Assembly (NCBI GenBank): GCA_047974135.1
Contig: JBKECC010000074.1
Location: 1-24,272, forward strand
Length of the DNA stretch: 24,272 bases
Reading direction: 5' to 3'
From: JAIRQK01 sp047974135
GTDB taxonomy: Bacteria > Campylobacterota > Campylobacteria > Campylobacterales > Campylobacteraceae
Shown: piece by piece, positions 13,447 through 21,818 of the stretch
Layout of the letters: each line of letters starts with the position of its first letter
Position numbering within the stretch: the stretch's first letter is position 1
Made by a program: the position numbers and the translations under genes
The notes under the pieces: model-generated
Told to the model about the DNA's origin: nothing
Seen by the model: the letters and a program-made list of their open reading frames with translations, nothing else
Database searches by the model: none

Positions 13447-15159
13447 ATGGATTTTTTTACAATATTAACAAATGTCGGTAAAGCTAAAATTGCAAATGCA
13501 ATAGTAACTGGAAATATGGTAAATATAACTCATTTTGCAGTTGGTGATGGAAATGGTAGCGCTTACGTACCAGTTCAGACTCAAACTGCGCTTAAAAAAG
13601 AGGTATATCGCAACAAAATAAACCAAATTAAAAAAGATACCACAAATAACAACTGGGCAGTCGTTGAAGGTCAAATACCTTCAACTGCTGGAGATTTTAC
13701 TATTCGTGAAATTGCATTCTTTGATGTAAGTGGAGACATGATAGCAATAGGAAATTATCCAGAAACGTATAAGCCTATTATAGACTCAGGCGCAAGCAAA
13801 GATTTATACATTAAAACTATCATCGAAGTAAGCAATACTGCAGCTATAAATATAACAGTTGATCAAAGTTTAGTGATAGCAACACAGGAATTTGTAAATG
13901 ATGCTATAGAAGTAAGCAATAAAATAGGAGCAAGACTGCCTATCCTAGAGCTTAACTTTCAAAATGGCATATCTGTACCGCATGGTGAATGCCAACTAGA
14001 ATTTACAAGAGCAAGTGAAGCTACTTACTTAGATAGTTGGGGAAATTTAAAAACAGCTGCTATAAATGAGCCAAGATGTACTGAAGAAGGTTTTTTATGT
14101 GAAGGACCAAGCACAAACTACCTATTACAGAGTGCAAATTTAACTGACTCAGGTTGGATAGGATTGGGTATAGCAACGCCAACTATTGTTAATGGCGTAA
14201 ATCGCATGGTAGAAGACACTACCTCTAGCCAAAGAAGAATTTATAGAACTTTTAGCTTACCTGCAAGCAACTATTTTATTACGTACTCTGTCAGGATAAA
14301 ACCCTCTGATAATCGTAAAAAGTTTAGTATGTATTTATATGATAACTCTGATGCAACATATAGACTTTTAGGACAGTTTAATTTAGCAGATAATACTTAT
14401 TCAATTTCTTCATCTGGAACAGCTGTTACATCTTCAAAGCAAACACTTAAGAAGTTGGCAGATGGTAGTTATTTATTGACATTGACAGCATATTTTTCAA
14501 CGCCAACCGTTAATACATCTGCTTGGAGAATGATGTTATATTTTGCAAGAAATGATGATACTATCGGTAATGCTACCTATACAGGTGACGGCGCTAGCTA
14601 CGTGGATTTTTATTATGGACAAGCAGAAATACAGCAAGGGGCTACAAGCTATATTCCTACAACTACAACTGCTGTATCAAGAGCAGGTGATTTTTTAAAT
14701 TTACTCAGCACAAAAGGTTTGATAAGTAACCCAAAAAAAGGTCTGGTCATTGATACTAAATTTAAATTTAACTTTGTAAAAGAAGCTGTATCCAATATAA
14801 CAGACTTAAATCAATCTGTCTTTTGGAGTATAAACTACAACTATTTAGCTCTTATGTGTTTCAATGGTTCAAAAAAGCTGAGAAGTTATAACGGAACCGC
14901 GTCTAATGCGCACTATACTACTACTTATGATGCAGTTGCAGATAAAGAGATTTCTTATAAATCTTTTTATAAAGACAATGAGACTGCAATGACAATAGAT
15001 GATTCTATCTTTTCTCACGCAAACTCTTATGTAAACGAATACACTTTTAACGAAAATGAGCCCTTTCTTAGAATTGGTACCTACACAACAACTGCTGGCT
15101 GGCTTGAAGGACATATAAAATATTTGAGATTTTACAATCTCGAAGAAGGAGAAATCTGA
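13447..15159 (+). CDS. Tail fibre protein (DUF3751 tail-collar N-terminus, carbohydrate-binding-like middle)
   Basis: Residues about 1-155 form the DUF3751 head that docks on gpI: FTILTNVGKAKIANA, ITHFAVGDGNG, DFTIREIAFFD, YIKTIIEVSNTAAINI. From about 165 the protein has the common phage pattern LEFTRASEATYLDSWGNL, followed by NYLLQSANLTDSGWIG and a jelly-roll of strands ending GQAEIQQGATSYIPT (about 390-405), like carbohydrate-binding or LamG-type modules; a last beta-rich domain runs to 570. It probably binds a host surface sugar. Fibre middles are the most variable part of such phages. The next gene is coupled through TGATG. Confidence 0.8.
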   Translation: MDFFTILTNVGKAKIANAIVTGNMVNITHFAVGDGNGSAYVPVQTQTALKKEVYRNKINQIKKDTTNNNWAVVEGQIPSTAGDFTIREIAFFDVSGDMIAIGNYPETYKPIIDSGASKDLYIKTIIEVSNTAAINITVDQSLVIATQEFVNDAIEVSNKIGARLPILELNFQNGISVPHGECQLEFTRASEATYLDSWGNLKTAAINEPRCTEEGFLCEGPSTNYLLQSANLTDSGWIGLGIATPTIVNGVNRMVEDTTSSQRRIYRTFSLPASNYFITYSVRIKPSDNRKKFSMYLYDNSDATYRLLGQFNLADNTYSISSSGTAVTSSKQTLKKLADGSYLLTLTAYFSTPTVNTSAWRMMLYFARNDDTIGNATYTGDGASYVDFYYGQAEIQQGATSYIPTTTTAVSRAGDFLNLLSTKGLISNPKKGLVIDTKFKFNFVKEAVSNITDLNQSVFWSINYNYLALMCFNGSKKLRSYNGTASNAHYTTTYDAVADKEISYKSFYKDNETAMTIDDSIFSHANSYVNEYTFNENEPFLRIGTYTTTAGWLEGHIKYLRFYNLEEGEI

Positions 15160-15479
15160 TGAAAATTACGTACTTAAAGTTTAATTCTTTAGATGAAGCA
15201 ACAAAAGAATTATCAAAGTTTGTTGATATAGAAAACATAAGTGAAAACTGCTTTTTGTATAGCGAGGATGCAAAGATTCAAGTTCAACTTTTTGCAGAGT
15301 ATAAAAATAGTGGCAAAGCCTTAAAAGACGAAGAGGGCAATAGTTACTACAAGCAAAAAGCAACAGGAGTTATTTTTGCAAATGTAACAACAGATAAAGT
15401 TTTAGATATTGACAAAACTTTTATTTGTGAAGTTAAAACACCAAATATGACATTTTTAGGAGTTAATGATGCTAATTAG
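15159..15479 (+). CDS. Hypothetical protein of the tail fibre cassette (106 aa)
   Basis: The gene starts at an ATG overlapping the fibre stop (TGATG) with AGAAGGAG upstream, so it is translated with the fibre. The product is a mixed, mostly beta protein (ENCFLYSEDAKIQVQLFAEY, NSYYKQKATGVIFANV) with no signal or membrane helix. I do not recognise it. Its place between two fibre genes suggests a fibre-assembly or fibre-tip role; that is inference only. It overlaps the next gene by about 11-14 bp. Confidence 0.65.
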   Translation: MKITYLKFNSLDEATKELSKFVDIENISENCFLYSEDAKIQVQLFAEYKNSGKALKDEEGNSYYKQKATGVIFANVTTDKVLDIDKTFICEVKTPNMTFLGVNDAN

Positions 15480-15957
15480 AAGTTCTGCATATTTAGCAAA
15501 AAATGCACTTTGCAAACAAGATATAGATGGAAAAACTATAGTTATCAAAGATGGAAAGGTAGTAGCTGGTTTACCAGTAAACGCTACTTACGTTCAATTC
15601 CCCGATGACCCTACACCATCATCTCTTTTTGGTGGAACGTGGGAGCTAAAATACGCAAATGAGGGCATTTTCTTTAGGACAGAAGGCGGTAACGCTTTGG
15701 CTTTTGGCGGAGGCGTACAACAAGACGCTATAAGAGACATAGTCGGTTCTTTTGGTCCCTTCACAAATACAACAGGTGGGCATGCAACCACTACAGGCAT
15801 TTATACTCTTTCAGCAACTTCAGGAACCGCGTATGGTGGTGGTGGTGGTAGAGGTGACGGTAGTTACATAGAATCAAAAGCTTCAAATACAGTGCCAACC
15901 GCCACAGAAAATAGACCTATAAATAGAACAATAAGAGTATGGAAAAGGATTAGCTAA
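15469..15957 (+). CDS. Gly-rich tail fibre tip / collar-domain protein
   Basis: The 162-residue product has the pattern of short tail-collar proteins: VQFPDDPTPSSLFGGTWE, a block GIFFRTEGGNALAFGGG, then QQDAIRDIVGSFGPF and Gly/Thr loops (TGGHATTTG, GGGGGRGDGSY), ending TENRPINRTIRVWKRIS. The last motif is the usual end of Mu/P2-type fibres, where Gly-rich loops bind the receptor. The start is put at the second of two adjacent ATGs, which is 6 bases from AGGAG 15458-15462. It has no own N-terminal docking domain, so it must join the main fibre or the baseplate by its first 40 residues. It could be a split-off distal fibre part. Confidence 0.75.
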   Translation: MLIRSSAYLAKNALCKQDIDGKTIVIKDGKVVAGLPVNATYVQFPDDPTPSSLFGGTWELKYANEGIFFRTEGGNALAFGGGVQQDAIRDIVGSFGPFTNTTGGHATTTGIYTLSATSGTAYGGGGGRGDGSYIESKASNTVPTATENRPINRTIRVWKRIS

Positions 15958-16598
15958 TGTTACAAGCAAAAACAGAAAACAACATAGTAATTAGCATTGT
16001 TGATGGCGATGAGTTATTAGAAGGTTATGTCACCATAAATGAGAATATAAACATGAGTGATGATATAAGGTTTTTTGATGAAAATTGGCAAAAAAAACCA
16101 CTTCAGACTCTCATAGATGAAAATCTCATCACTTTAGTTGATGATGAAAAAATCGAAAACGAAACAATCGTTAAAAAAACAGATTATGACTTAGTTAAAG
16201 AGGGCGTAAAAACTCTTGGTGATTATGAGTATTTTGATGATGAAATTAAAACTATTAAAACACAAACTGCAGAATGGCTTTACAAAAACAATCATATCAC
16301 ACAAGAGCAATATGAAACTCTTTATAAAAAAGAAGAAGAACAAAAAGAAGCAGAGTATAGAGCATCTATTCCAACCGAATTAACTGCGTATCAAGCAAGA
16401 GCAGCTCTTTTAGAGTTTGAGTTACTTGATGATATAGAAGCAGCAATGCCGTCAATGGATAGAAAAATCCAGCTTGCATGGGAATACGCACAAACTTTTA
16501 AAAGAGAGCATGAGTTTATACAGTCTTTAATTACTCAATTTGGAATTAATGAGGAACAACTTGACCAACTTTTTATACAAGGAGCAAAATATGAGTAA
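15957..16598 (+). CDS. Acidic tail accessory protein, probable fibre assembly protein
   Basis: The 213-residue protein is strongly acidic and helical. The middle (TAEWLYKNNHITQEQYETLYKK) and the C-terminal segment (RAALLEFELLDDIEAAMPSMD..IQLAWEYAQTFKREHEFI..., LDQLFIQGAK) recall small accessory proteins found after fibre genes in many contractile-tail phages (XkdW-like C-terminal segment). Such proteins are thought to help fibre assembly. It starts at ATG overlapping the previous stop (TAATG) and overlaps the next gene by 8 bp. Function by position and resemblance only. Confidence 0.65.
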   Translation: MLQAKTENNIVISIVDGDELLEGYVTINENINMSDDIRFFDENWQKKPLQTLIDENLITLVDDEKIENETIVKKTDYDLVKEGVKTLGDYEYFDDEIKTIKTQTAEWLYKNNHITQEQYETLYKKEEEQKEAEYRASIPTELTAYQARAALLEFELLDDIEAAMPSMDRKIQLAWEYAQTFKREHEFIQSLITQFGINEEQLDQLFIQGAKYE

Positions 16599-17076
16599 CT
16601 ACATAGTAATAACTTTATTAATTGGTATTTTAGTAGACCAATCAATAGTTTATATATTTAGACGCTATCTCGGTAAAAAAGAAGTTAAATACTCTGCCTT
16701 AATTAAACCTATTACAGTAAATGGTAAAAAACTTTACATGTTATGCGAAGACTACGCAATAGATGGTATTACTCTTAAAAAAGGAACACTAAGTGATGGT
16801 GCATCCATTCCAAGATTTGCTTGGCGTTATGTGGGAACACCATACGCACCAGAATACATAATTATTGCTTTTTTTCATGATGAACTGTATAAAAAAGCAA
16901 TAGAAGAATACAAAAATAACTATATTGCTGGTATGAAACTTTTTTCTTATGCAGATAAATTGTTTTATGCTTTTTTACGAGACCAAAACAGCAAGATTAT
17001 TTCATATATATTTTTTCTTGCAGTTCGCGTATATTCGCTTGTGAGATTTGGAATTTTAAAAAGAATATTTAAATAA
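16591..17076 (+). CDS. DUF1353 family protein with N-terminal membrane anchor
   Basis: With the start at ATG 16591 (AAGGAG 6 bases upstream) the product has 161 residues; an in-frame ATG at 16540 lies deep in the previous gene with no ribosome site. Residues 4-22 (YIVITLLIGILVDQSIVYIF) form a membrane helix. The DUF1353 core follows: KGTLSDGASIPRFAWRYVG at about 71-89, then PEYIIIAFFHDELY with a conserved His-Asp, which suggests a metal or catalytic site. A second hydrophobic stretch lies at about 136-150. DUF1353 proteins are common near tail or lysis genes, but their role is unknown. Confidence 0.78.
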   Translation: MSNYIVITLLIGILVDQSIVYIFRRYLGKKEVKYSALIKPITVNGKKLYMLCEDYAIDGITLKKGTLSDGASIPRFAWRYVGTPYAPEYIIIAFFHDELYKKAIEEYKNNYIAGMKLFSYADKLFYAFLRDQNSKIISYIFFLAVRVYSLVRFGILKRIFK

Positions 17077-17093
17077 ATTAAAGGAGCTAAAAA

Positions 17094-18221
17094 ATGGCAG
17101 CAAATTATGGTGTTAATTTAACAATAAGTGCAGAAGCCTCTAGACCAATAAGTGTTGAATCAACAACCCCAATTGGCATAGCTGGCATGGGAACAAATCT
17201 TGAAGTTGGACTACACTTTTATGGAAGTGTTACAAAACTAAAAGATGAGTTGAAAGAAAAAGAAAGTATTGGCTCAATCACAAGAGCAGTGCAAGCTATA
17301 TATGATCAAGCAGTTGAAACGCCTATCATTTTATCTGTTTTTAGTCAAGACAGTGATGAAAGTATAGAGATAAATAATTGCAAAGCAGCGATTGAAGCTT
17401 TAACTAAATCAAAATCGTTATTTGGTTATCGTCCAAATATTATCATTGCACCAGAATATAGTGATGAAGATGTTATAGGTGGAACACTACAAACAGTAGC
17501 AACGAAACTTAAGGCAACAGCCATTGTTGATTTAAATGCAAGTGATGAAAGCGAAGCTATCTTGAAAGCCAAAAATTTTGGAACAAAGAGACTTATTTTA
17601 ACTGACCCCTATGTAAAGGTTTGGGATGATGAAACAGCTGATTATGTTTTTGCGCCACAAAGTGCAAGAATTGCTGGAATGATAGCTTATATTGATGGTG
17701 ATAGCTCATATGGATATTCAAATAGTTATTCAAATAGAGTTATGCAAGGTATTTATGGAACTAGTCGTCCTATAGAATTTGAGCTTGGTGAAACTTGCGA
17801 GGCGGATAGACTTCGCACAGCTAAAATTTCAACTATCATAAATGAAGAAGGTTATAGAGCTTGGGGTGGTGAGACAACTGACCAAGATACTATATGGACA
17901 GATTTAGCAAGAGTTAGAATTTTTGACAGGATTGGAGAAGCGTTTCAAAAAGGTATCTTTTTTGCTATTGACAAAAAAGCTGATCAACTTTTGTACGCGA
18001 AAAGAAGTGTTGAAGAGCTTATAAGAAATCTTATAGGGGCAGATGTTTTACTTGGTGGTGAAGTTACATGGAATAAAGAAAAAAATACAAAAGCAACGGT
18101 TACTGCTGGCAAGTTCTATTTGGATATTCGTACACAAAATAATCCAATTGTTAAAACAATAGAAATAGATCTAATCTATGTTGACAGTTACGCTGATGTT
18201 TTGATGAGTTCAATTAGTTAA
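17094..18221 (+). CDS. Contractile tail sheath protein (P2 FI-like)
   Basis: This protein polymerises around the tube and contracts on infection. The 375-residue sequence matches the FI family: N-terminal TPIGIAGMGT region (residues 25-34), ALEALTKSKSLFGYRPNIIIAPEYSDEDV-like block near 95-125 (here AIEALTKS..., PNIIIAPEYS), AIVDLNASDESEAI near 145, AGMIAYIDGD near 200, and the C-terminal TVTAGKFYLDIRTQNNPIVKTIEIDLIYVD handshake strands. Length is close to P2 FI (about 396 aa). A 17-bp spacer with AAAGGAG precedes the ATG, so it can be translated independently and strongly. It lies just before the tube gene. Confidence 0.93.
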   Translation: MAANYGVNLTISAEASRPISVESTTPIGIAGMGTNLEVGLHFYGSVTKLKDELKEKESIGSITRAVQAIYDQAVETPIILSVFSQDSDESIEINNCKAAIEALTKSKSLFGYRPNIIIAPEYSDEDVIGGTLQTVATKLKATAIVDLNASDESEAILKAKNFGTKRLILTDPYVKVWDDETADYVFAPQSARIAGMIAYIDGDSSYGYSNSYSNRVMQGIYGTSRPIEFELGETCEADRLRTAKISTIINEEGYRAWGGETTDQDTIWTDLARVRIFDRIGEAFQKGIFFAIDKKADQLLYAKRSVEELIRNLIGADVLLGGEVTWNKEKNTKATVTAGKFYLDIRTQNNPIVKTIEIDLIYVDSYADVLMSSIS

Positions 18222-18235
18222 GAAAGGATAACAAT

Positions 18236-18736
18236 ATGACAAGAAAAATACCACAAGCAGTCCAAGATGTTAATGTTTACATTGATGGTCGTGGGCATTT
18301 AGGCAATATTAAAAATCTCAAACTTCCTGATTTTACTCAGGAGATGATAGAAGCAAAAGGTGGCATAAGTACAAAATATGCAAATGGTTCAATAGCAGCA
18401 AGCGAACTTACATTTAAAATGAATGTAATAGATGCTGAACTTTATTGGAGCTATGGTTTAAATACCTTTGTTAATAGAGTTCCTTTAGTTATAAAAGGTT
18501 CAATCTATCAAGACACAAAATCATTACCACTCGTTGCAATAATAACAGGTGATTTTGTGTCGGTATCACCTGCAGAGATTGAAGCAGGAAAAGAAGTAGA
18601 AGTCGATGTAAAACTTAGTGTTCATTTTTATGAACTTATGGTTGATAACAAACAAGCAGTGTTATTTGATACAAAAAACACTATTTGCTTAATTGGTGGA
18701 GTTGATTATTTTGCACAAATGAGAGATAACCTTTAA
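18236..18736 (+). CDS. Tail tube protein (P2 FII-like)
   Basis: The inner tube of the contractile tail is made of this protein. The 166 residues follow the FII pattern: IPQAVQDVNVYIDGRGHLGNIKNLKLPDFT at 5-33, then a Gly-rich turn, ASELTFKMNVIDAELYWSYGLN near 57-78 and IKGSIYQDTKSLPLVAIITGDFVSVSPAEIEAGKEVEVDVKLSVHFYEL through the middle. Length is near that of P2 FII (172 aa). It follows the sheath gene after 14 bases (AGAAAGGA Shine-Dalgarno). Its stop codon lies inside a 12-bp hairpin that probably lowers expression of the genes after it. Confidence 0.93.
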   Translation: MTRKIPQAVQDVNVYIDGRGHLGNIKNLKLPDFTQEMIEAKGGISTKYANGSIAASELTFKMNVIDAELYWSYGLNTFVNRVPLVIKGSIYQDTKSLPLVAIITGDFVSVSPAEIEAGKEVEVDVKLSVHFYELMVDNKQAVLFDTKNTICLIGGVDYFAQMRDNL

Positions 18737-18761
18737 AAGCCTATTTAAAAGGCTTTTAAAG
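18731..18761 (+). terminator. Attenuating hairpin after the tube gene
   Basis: A perfect 12-bp stem (CTTTAAAAGCCT 18731-18742 with AGGCTTTTAAAG 18750-18761) and a 7-base loop span the FII stop codon. The core AAAAGCC...GGCTTTT has a T-run within its right arm and can act as a partial terminator. The tail genes after it are needed in fewer copies than sheath and tube. Confidence 0.6.
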
Positions 18762-18775
18762 AACATTGATACTGG

Positions 18776-18789
18776 GTCGGCTTGCCGAC
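18776..18789 (+). other. GC-rich hairpin with CUUG tetraloop before the E gene
   Basis: GTCGG and CCGAC pair around CTTG, a stable tetraloop closed by G-C. In an AT-rich window this GC-rich stem stands out. It lies 29 bases before the E start, in the same spacer as the tube hairpin. Confidence 0.5.
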
Positions 18790-18817
18790 AATAACTTTAG
18801 AGATTAAAAGGAAAAAG

Positions 18818-19078
18818 ATGAGAAAAGTAACAGTAAGACTAGAGGCATCAGAGCAAGATGTTGAGGTATCTGCACCAACAGTTTCTCTTTTAAAGAGAGC
18901 TGATAACTTAAAAGGCGGAGATATAGCAAAAGCTATTTTCATAATGAGTGCTTGTACAAATATGACAGAAAAACAGATAGAGGAGTTGGATGTGCTTGAC
19001 TATCAAATAATACAGGGGGAACTTGATGATTTTTTGAAGGTTCCAGAAAAGAAGAAAAAGGAAGAAGAGAAAGAATAG
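18818..19078 (+). CDS. Tail assembly chaperone, zero-frame product (P2 gpE-like)
   Basis: Tail chaperones coat the tape measure during tube assembly. The start is ATG 18818 (AAGG 6 bases upstream); a TTG at 18782 lies inside a hairpin and has no ribosome site. The 86-residue product shows the family pattern VRLEASEQDVEVSAPTVSLLKRADN, then AKAIFIMSACTNMTEKQIEELDVLDYQIIQGELDDF, and ends in a Lys/Glu tail that is probably dispensable. At codons 72-73 the sequence T TTT TTG is a -1 slippery heptamer, as in the P2 E gene, leading into the E' frame. In P2-type tails both products are needed at a fixed ratio. Confidence 0.88.
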   Translation: MRKVTVRLEASEQDVEVSAPTVSLLKRADNLKGGDIAKAIFIMSACTNMTEKQIEELDVLDYQIIQGELDDFLKVPEKKKKEEEKE

Positions 19079-19221
19079 CCATAGGCAATGATGCTATTGC
19101 TAAAATAGGGCATGTACTTCATTTTGGTTATGAAGAGATTTTAAGAATGGATATAAAAGACTTTGAAGAGTTTTTGGAGATAAGCGAGAGCTACATTAAA
19201 GAAAGGGCTAAACAATTATGA
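19030..19221 (+). CDS. E' extension read by -1 frameshift (P2 gpE+E'-like)
   Basis: The -1 frame is open from 19030, immediately after a TGA at 19027-19029, to TGA 19219-19221. It has no ATG or ribosome site of its own. Read by slippage at TTTTTTG (19030-19036), it adds 61 residues to the first 73 of gpE, giving about 134 residues. The extension (IAKIGHVLHFGYEEILRMDIKDFEEFLEISESYIKERA) resembles the P2 E' family, with its His-Phe-Gly/Tyr-Glu-Glu and Asp-Phe-Glu-Glu-Phe pattern. Its stop overlaps the tape measure ATG by 4 bp (ATGA), so frameshifted ribosomes end at the next start. Confidence 0.82.
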   Translation, partial: FFEGSRKEEKGRRERIAIGNDAIAKIGHVLHFGYEEILRMDIKDFEEFLEISESYIKERAKQL

Positions 19222-21449
19222 CAAATATGGCACTTGGTATTGCAATAAATCTTGGCATTAAAGGTTTAGCAAATATTACTAAGGTTAATACATCATTTGA
19301 TGAACTCAAAAAAATTGCTAAAAGCAGTAGCGACAACGTACAAACATTAACCAAAAACTTAACGGCTTATAGGCTCAATTTGCAAAAGATAAATGACATA
19401 AAATTAAAACAAGATGGCATAAGAGCAGAACTGTTTAATATGAAAAATCTTATTACAGGCGGTGCCTTGGCTGTACCCATAAAACTTTCAATTGACTTTC
19501 AAAGTGCCATGGGAGACATAAAAAAGGTTGTAGATTTTGCAAATGCTGATGAACAGAAACTCTTTGAAAATCAAATATTAAAACTCTCGCGCGAAATACC
19601 ACTTGCTGCAACTGAGTTAGCAGCTATTGCTGCAGCAGGTGGACAGATGGGCATAGCCAAAGAAAGTCTTATAGATTTTACCACTATTACAGCAAAAATG
19701 AGTACAGCTTTTGATATGACTGCCGATGTAGCAGGAGACAGTATGGGTAAGCTCATGAACGTTTATAAGCTCAACCTAAATCAAGCTGAACTTTTGGGCG
19801 ATGCAATAAACCATCTATCAGATAATAGCGCAAGCAAAGCACGCGAGATAGTAGAGGTACTACAAAGAGTAGGCGGTAATGCTAAAGTTTTTGGGTTAAC
19901 GGAACAACAAGCAGCTGCATTATCAAGTACCTTTTTATCCTTGGGTAAATCACCAGAGGGTGCATCAACTGCAATAAATACGCTTCTAAATAAACTTTCA
20001 ACTGCACCGTCTCAAGGTAAAGCTTTCCAAGACACTTTAAGAAGTATTGGTATGGATGCTGAATACCTAAAAACTGCGATTGAAGAGAACCCTCAAGCAG
20101 CAATAGAAGGCTTTTTAAAGCAACTATCAAAAATAGAGAAAAAAGACCAAATGCAAGCCTTTACATCATTGATGGGTTCAGGTTTTGATGATGATTTGGC
20201 ACTTCTTGTTGGTGGTCTTGAGCAATATGACAAAGCACTTTTTAATACATCATCCAAGGAAAAGTATGCAGGAAGCATGACAAGGGAGTTTGCTACCAAA
20301 AGTGAAGAGGTTGCCAAACAAGCAACAAATGCAAAAAATGCTTTAAAACAAAATGGAATTATCATAGGAAATGTTTTTTTGCCAGCCATAAGTTCTATTT
20401 TAAAAGTAGTGACATTAGGAGCTGGGACATTAGCTGATTTTATGACAAAACATGAAAGCTTAACAAAAGTAATCGTTTGGGCAACTGCTGGTTTTATTAT
20501 TTTTAAAATGGCATTATTGTCAATAGCTCTCATTAAAAATTTAGTTATATTAAAAACGCTGACTTTAAAAAACAGCTATATAGCACTAAGAATTCACACA
20601 TTAGCAACAAGTGGTGCACTCACTAAAAAAAATATTGTTCTTGCCATCGCAGAGTTGAGGCTAAAGGCAGCAATTATTTTAACAGCTCTATATACAAAAG
20701 GTTTAAAACTCTTAAGTGCAGGTTTGTTGTTTTCAAAAAATGCCTTTTTATTTTTAGCAAAAGGCATAAGGGTAGTCTCATTGGCACTCTTAACAAATCC
20801 AATAGGCTTAATACTTACAGCAATTGCAGTAGTTGCTGGGCTTATTATTTATAACTGGGATAAGGTAAAGGTTTGGTTTTTAAAGTTTATTGGTTGGCTT
20901 AGTAACCTTTTTTCACCAGCTATAAATAAAATCAAGAATATCTGGAATAAATTATCAAGTTTTTTATCCCCAATTTTTAAACCAATTATCAAAGCATACA
21001 CGGCTGTATGGAGTATTTTTTTTAAATTTATAGCTGATAAATTTAGTTGGATAAGTAATGTGGTTGATAAAATCATGGGTTGGATTACAACCGCCATTAA
21101 AAAAACCAAAGAGCTAATAGGCGAAATATCTGACTTTTTTGGATTTGGCAATGATAAAGATACCACAATAATACAAAGCACAGACAATAAAGCAACTATA
21201 CCAACAAGCAATGTTGCACATGATTTTCTTTATAACAAAGAGAGTGTTCTATTGCCAAAAAGCAGTGGTTCTAGTGGCGGCTCTTATAATTCAAGCAGCA
21301 CTATAAATATAAATCTAAATGGTGACATGCTCATGCAAGGTAAAGATGGAAAATATGACATGGAAGATTTTAAAAAAGAGATAATCAGAGCCACAAAACA
21401 AAGCATAAGCACAGACAACAAAAATGCAAAAAATAGGAGCATTTTATGA
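19218..21449 (+). CDS. Tape measure protein (TP901/P2 gpT type)
   Basis: This long helical protein sets tail length and is ejected through the tube. The 743 residues begin with a coiled N-terminal part, then the TP901 core: SLIDFTTITAKMSTAFDM at about 155-172, the block DSMGKLMNVYKL, LSSTFLSLGKSPEGASTAINTLL near 237-259, and LTSLMGSGFDDDLA-like region near 312. Hydrophobic membrane segments lie at about 380-460 and 490-545, then a Trp-rich part (WDKVKVWFLKFIGWL). At roughly 0.15 nm per residue a tail near 110 nm is expected; this is a rule-of-thumb estimate. It overlaps the E' stop and the U start by 4 bp each. Confidence 0.92.
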   Translation: MTNMALGIAINLGIKGLANITKVNTSFDELKKIAKSSSDNVQTLTKNLTAYRLNLQKINDIKLKQDGIRAELFNMKNLITGGALAVPIKLSIDFQSAMGDIKKVVDFANADEQKLFENQILKLSREIPLAATELAAIAAAGGQMGIAKESLIDFTTITAKMSTAFDMTADVAGDSMGKLMNVYKLNLNQAELLGDAINHLSDNSASKAREIVEVLQRVGGNAKVFGLTEQQAAALSSTFLSLGKSPEGASTAINTLLNKLSTAPSQGKAFQDTLRSIGMDAEYLKTAIEENPQAAIEGFLKQLSKIEKKDQMQAFTSLMGSGFDDDLALLVGGLEQYDKALFNTSSKEKYAGSMTREFATKSEEVAKQATNAKNALKQNGIIIGNVFLPAISSILKVVTLGAGTLADFMTKHESLTKVIVWATAGFIIFKMALLSIALIKNLVILKTLTLKNSYIALRIHTLATSGALTKKNIVLAIAELRLKAAIILTALYTKGLKLLSAGLLFSKNAFLFLAKGIRVVSLALLTNPIGLILTAIAVVAGLIIYNWDKVKVWFLKFIGWLSNLFSPAINKIKNIWNKLSSFLSPIFKPIIKAYTAVWSIFFKFIADKFSWISNVVDKIMGWITTAIKKTKELIGEISDFFGFGNDKDTTIIQSTDNKATIPTSNVAHDFLYNKESVLLPKSSGSSGGSYNSSSTININLNGDMLMQGKDGKYDMEDFKKEIIRATKQSISTDNKNAKNRSIL

Positions 21450-21817
21450 TTTTTTCTCTTGGTGGTTTTAAGTTTGAAATGCCAGTGCTCTCTGAAAGTT
21501 TAGAAAAAACTACTACTTATGGGATTTCATCACAAAATAGATTTAATAATCATCCAGTGCATTTCTCAAGCTCAAAAGCAGATGAGGTTATTGAAGTTAG
21601 TGGCAAAACTCTACCATTACAAGGAGCTAAGAATACGGCACTAAAAGAGTTATATAAACTAGCAAGCGCTCAAATAGCATATTCTTTAACAAGTGGTAGT
21701 GGTCTGTTTTATGGAAAGTTTGTCATTAAAACAATCAAAGAGACTCAAACATTATTTTTACCTTCTGGTGAGTTTTTGGCACAAAGTTTTGTAATAAGTC
21801 TAGAGAGGGATTACTAA
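21446..21817 (+). CDS. Tail protein U (P2 gpU-like)
   Basis: P2 gpU finishes tail tube assembly. The 123 residues have the family features: MIFSLGGFKFEMP at the N-terminus, then LEKTTTYGISSQNRFNNHPVHFSS with the conserved Arg, EVIEVSGKTLPLQGAKNTALKELY near 50-73, and SGLFYGKFVIKTIKETQTLFLPSGEFLAQSFVISLERDY at the end. It lies in the P2 order T-U-X-D and overlaps the tape measure stop by 4 bp (ATGA). Confidence 0.9.
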   Translation: MIFSLGGFKFEMPVLSESLEKTTTYGISSQNRFNNHPVHFSSSKADEVIEVSGKTLPLQGAKNTALKELYKLASAQIAYSLTSGSGLFYGKFVIKTIKETQTLFLPSGEFLAQSFVISLERDY

Positions 21818-21818
21818 A

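Noticed and set aside
15844..15870. RGD motif in the Gly-rich fibre tip protein as an adhesion signal
   Set aside because: A three-residue motif in a Gly-rich loop of a bacterial virus is most likely chance.
13447..15957. Diversity-generating retroelement acting on the fibre genes
   Set aside because: No reverse transcriptase and no template/variable repeat pair are visible in the window.
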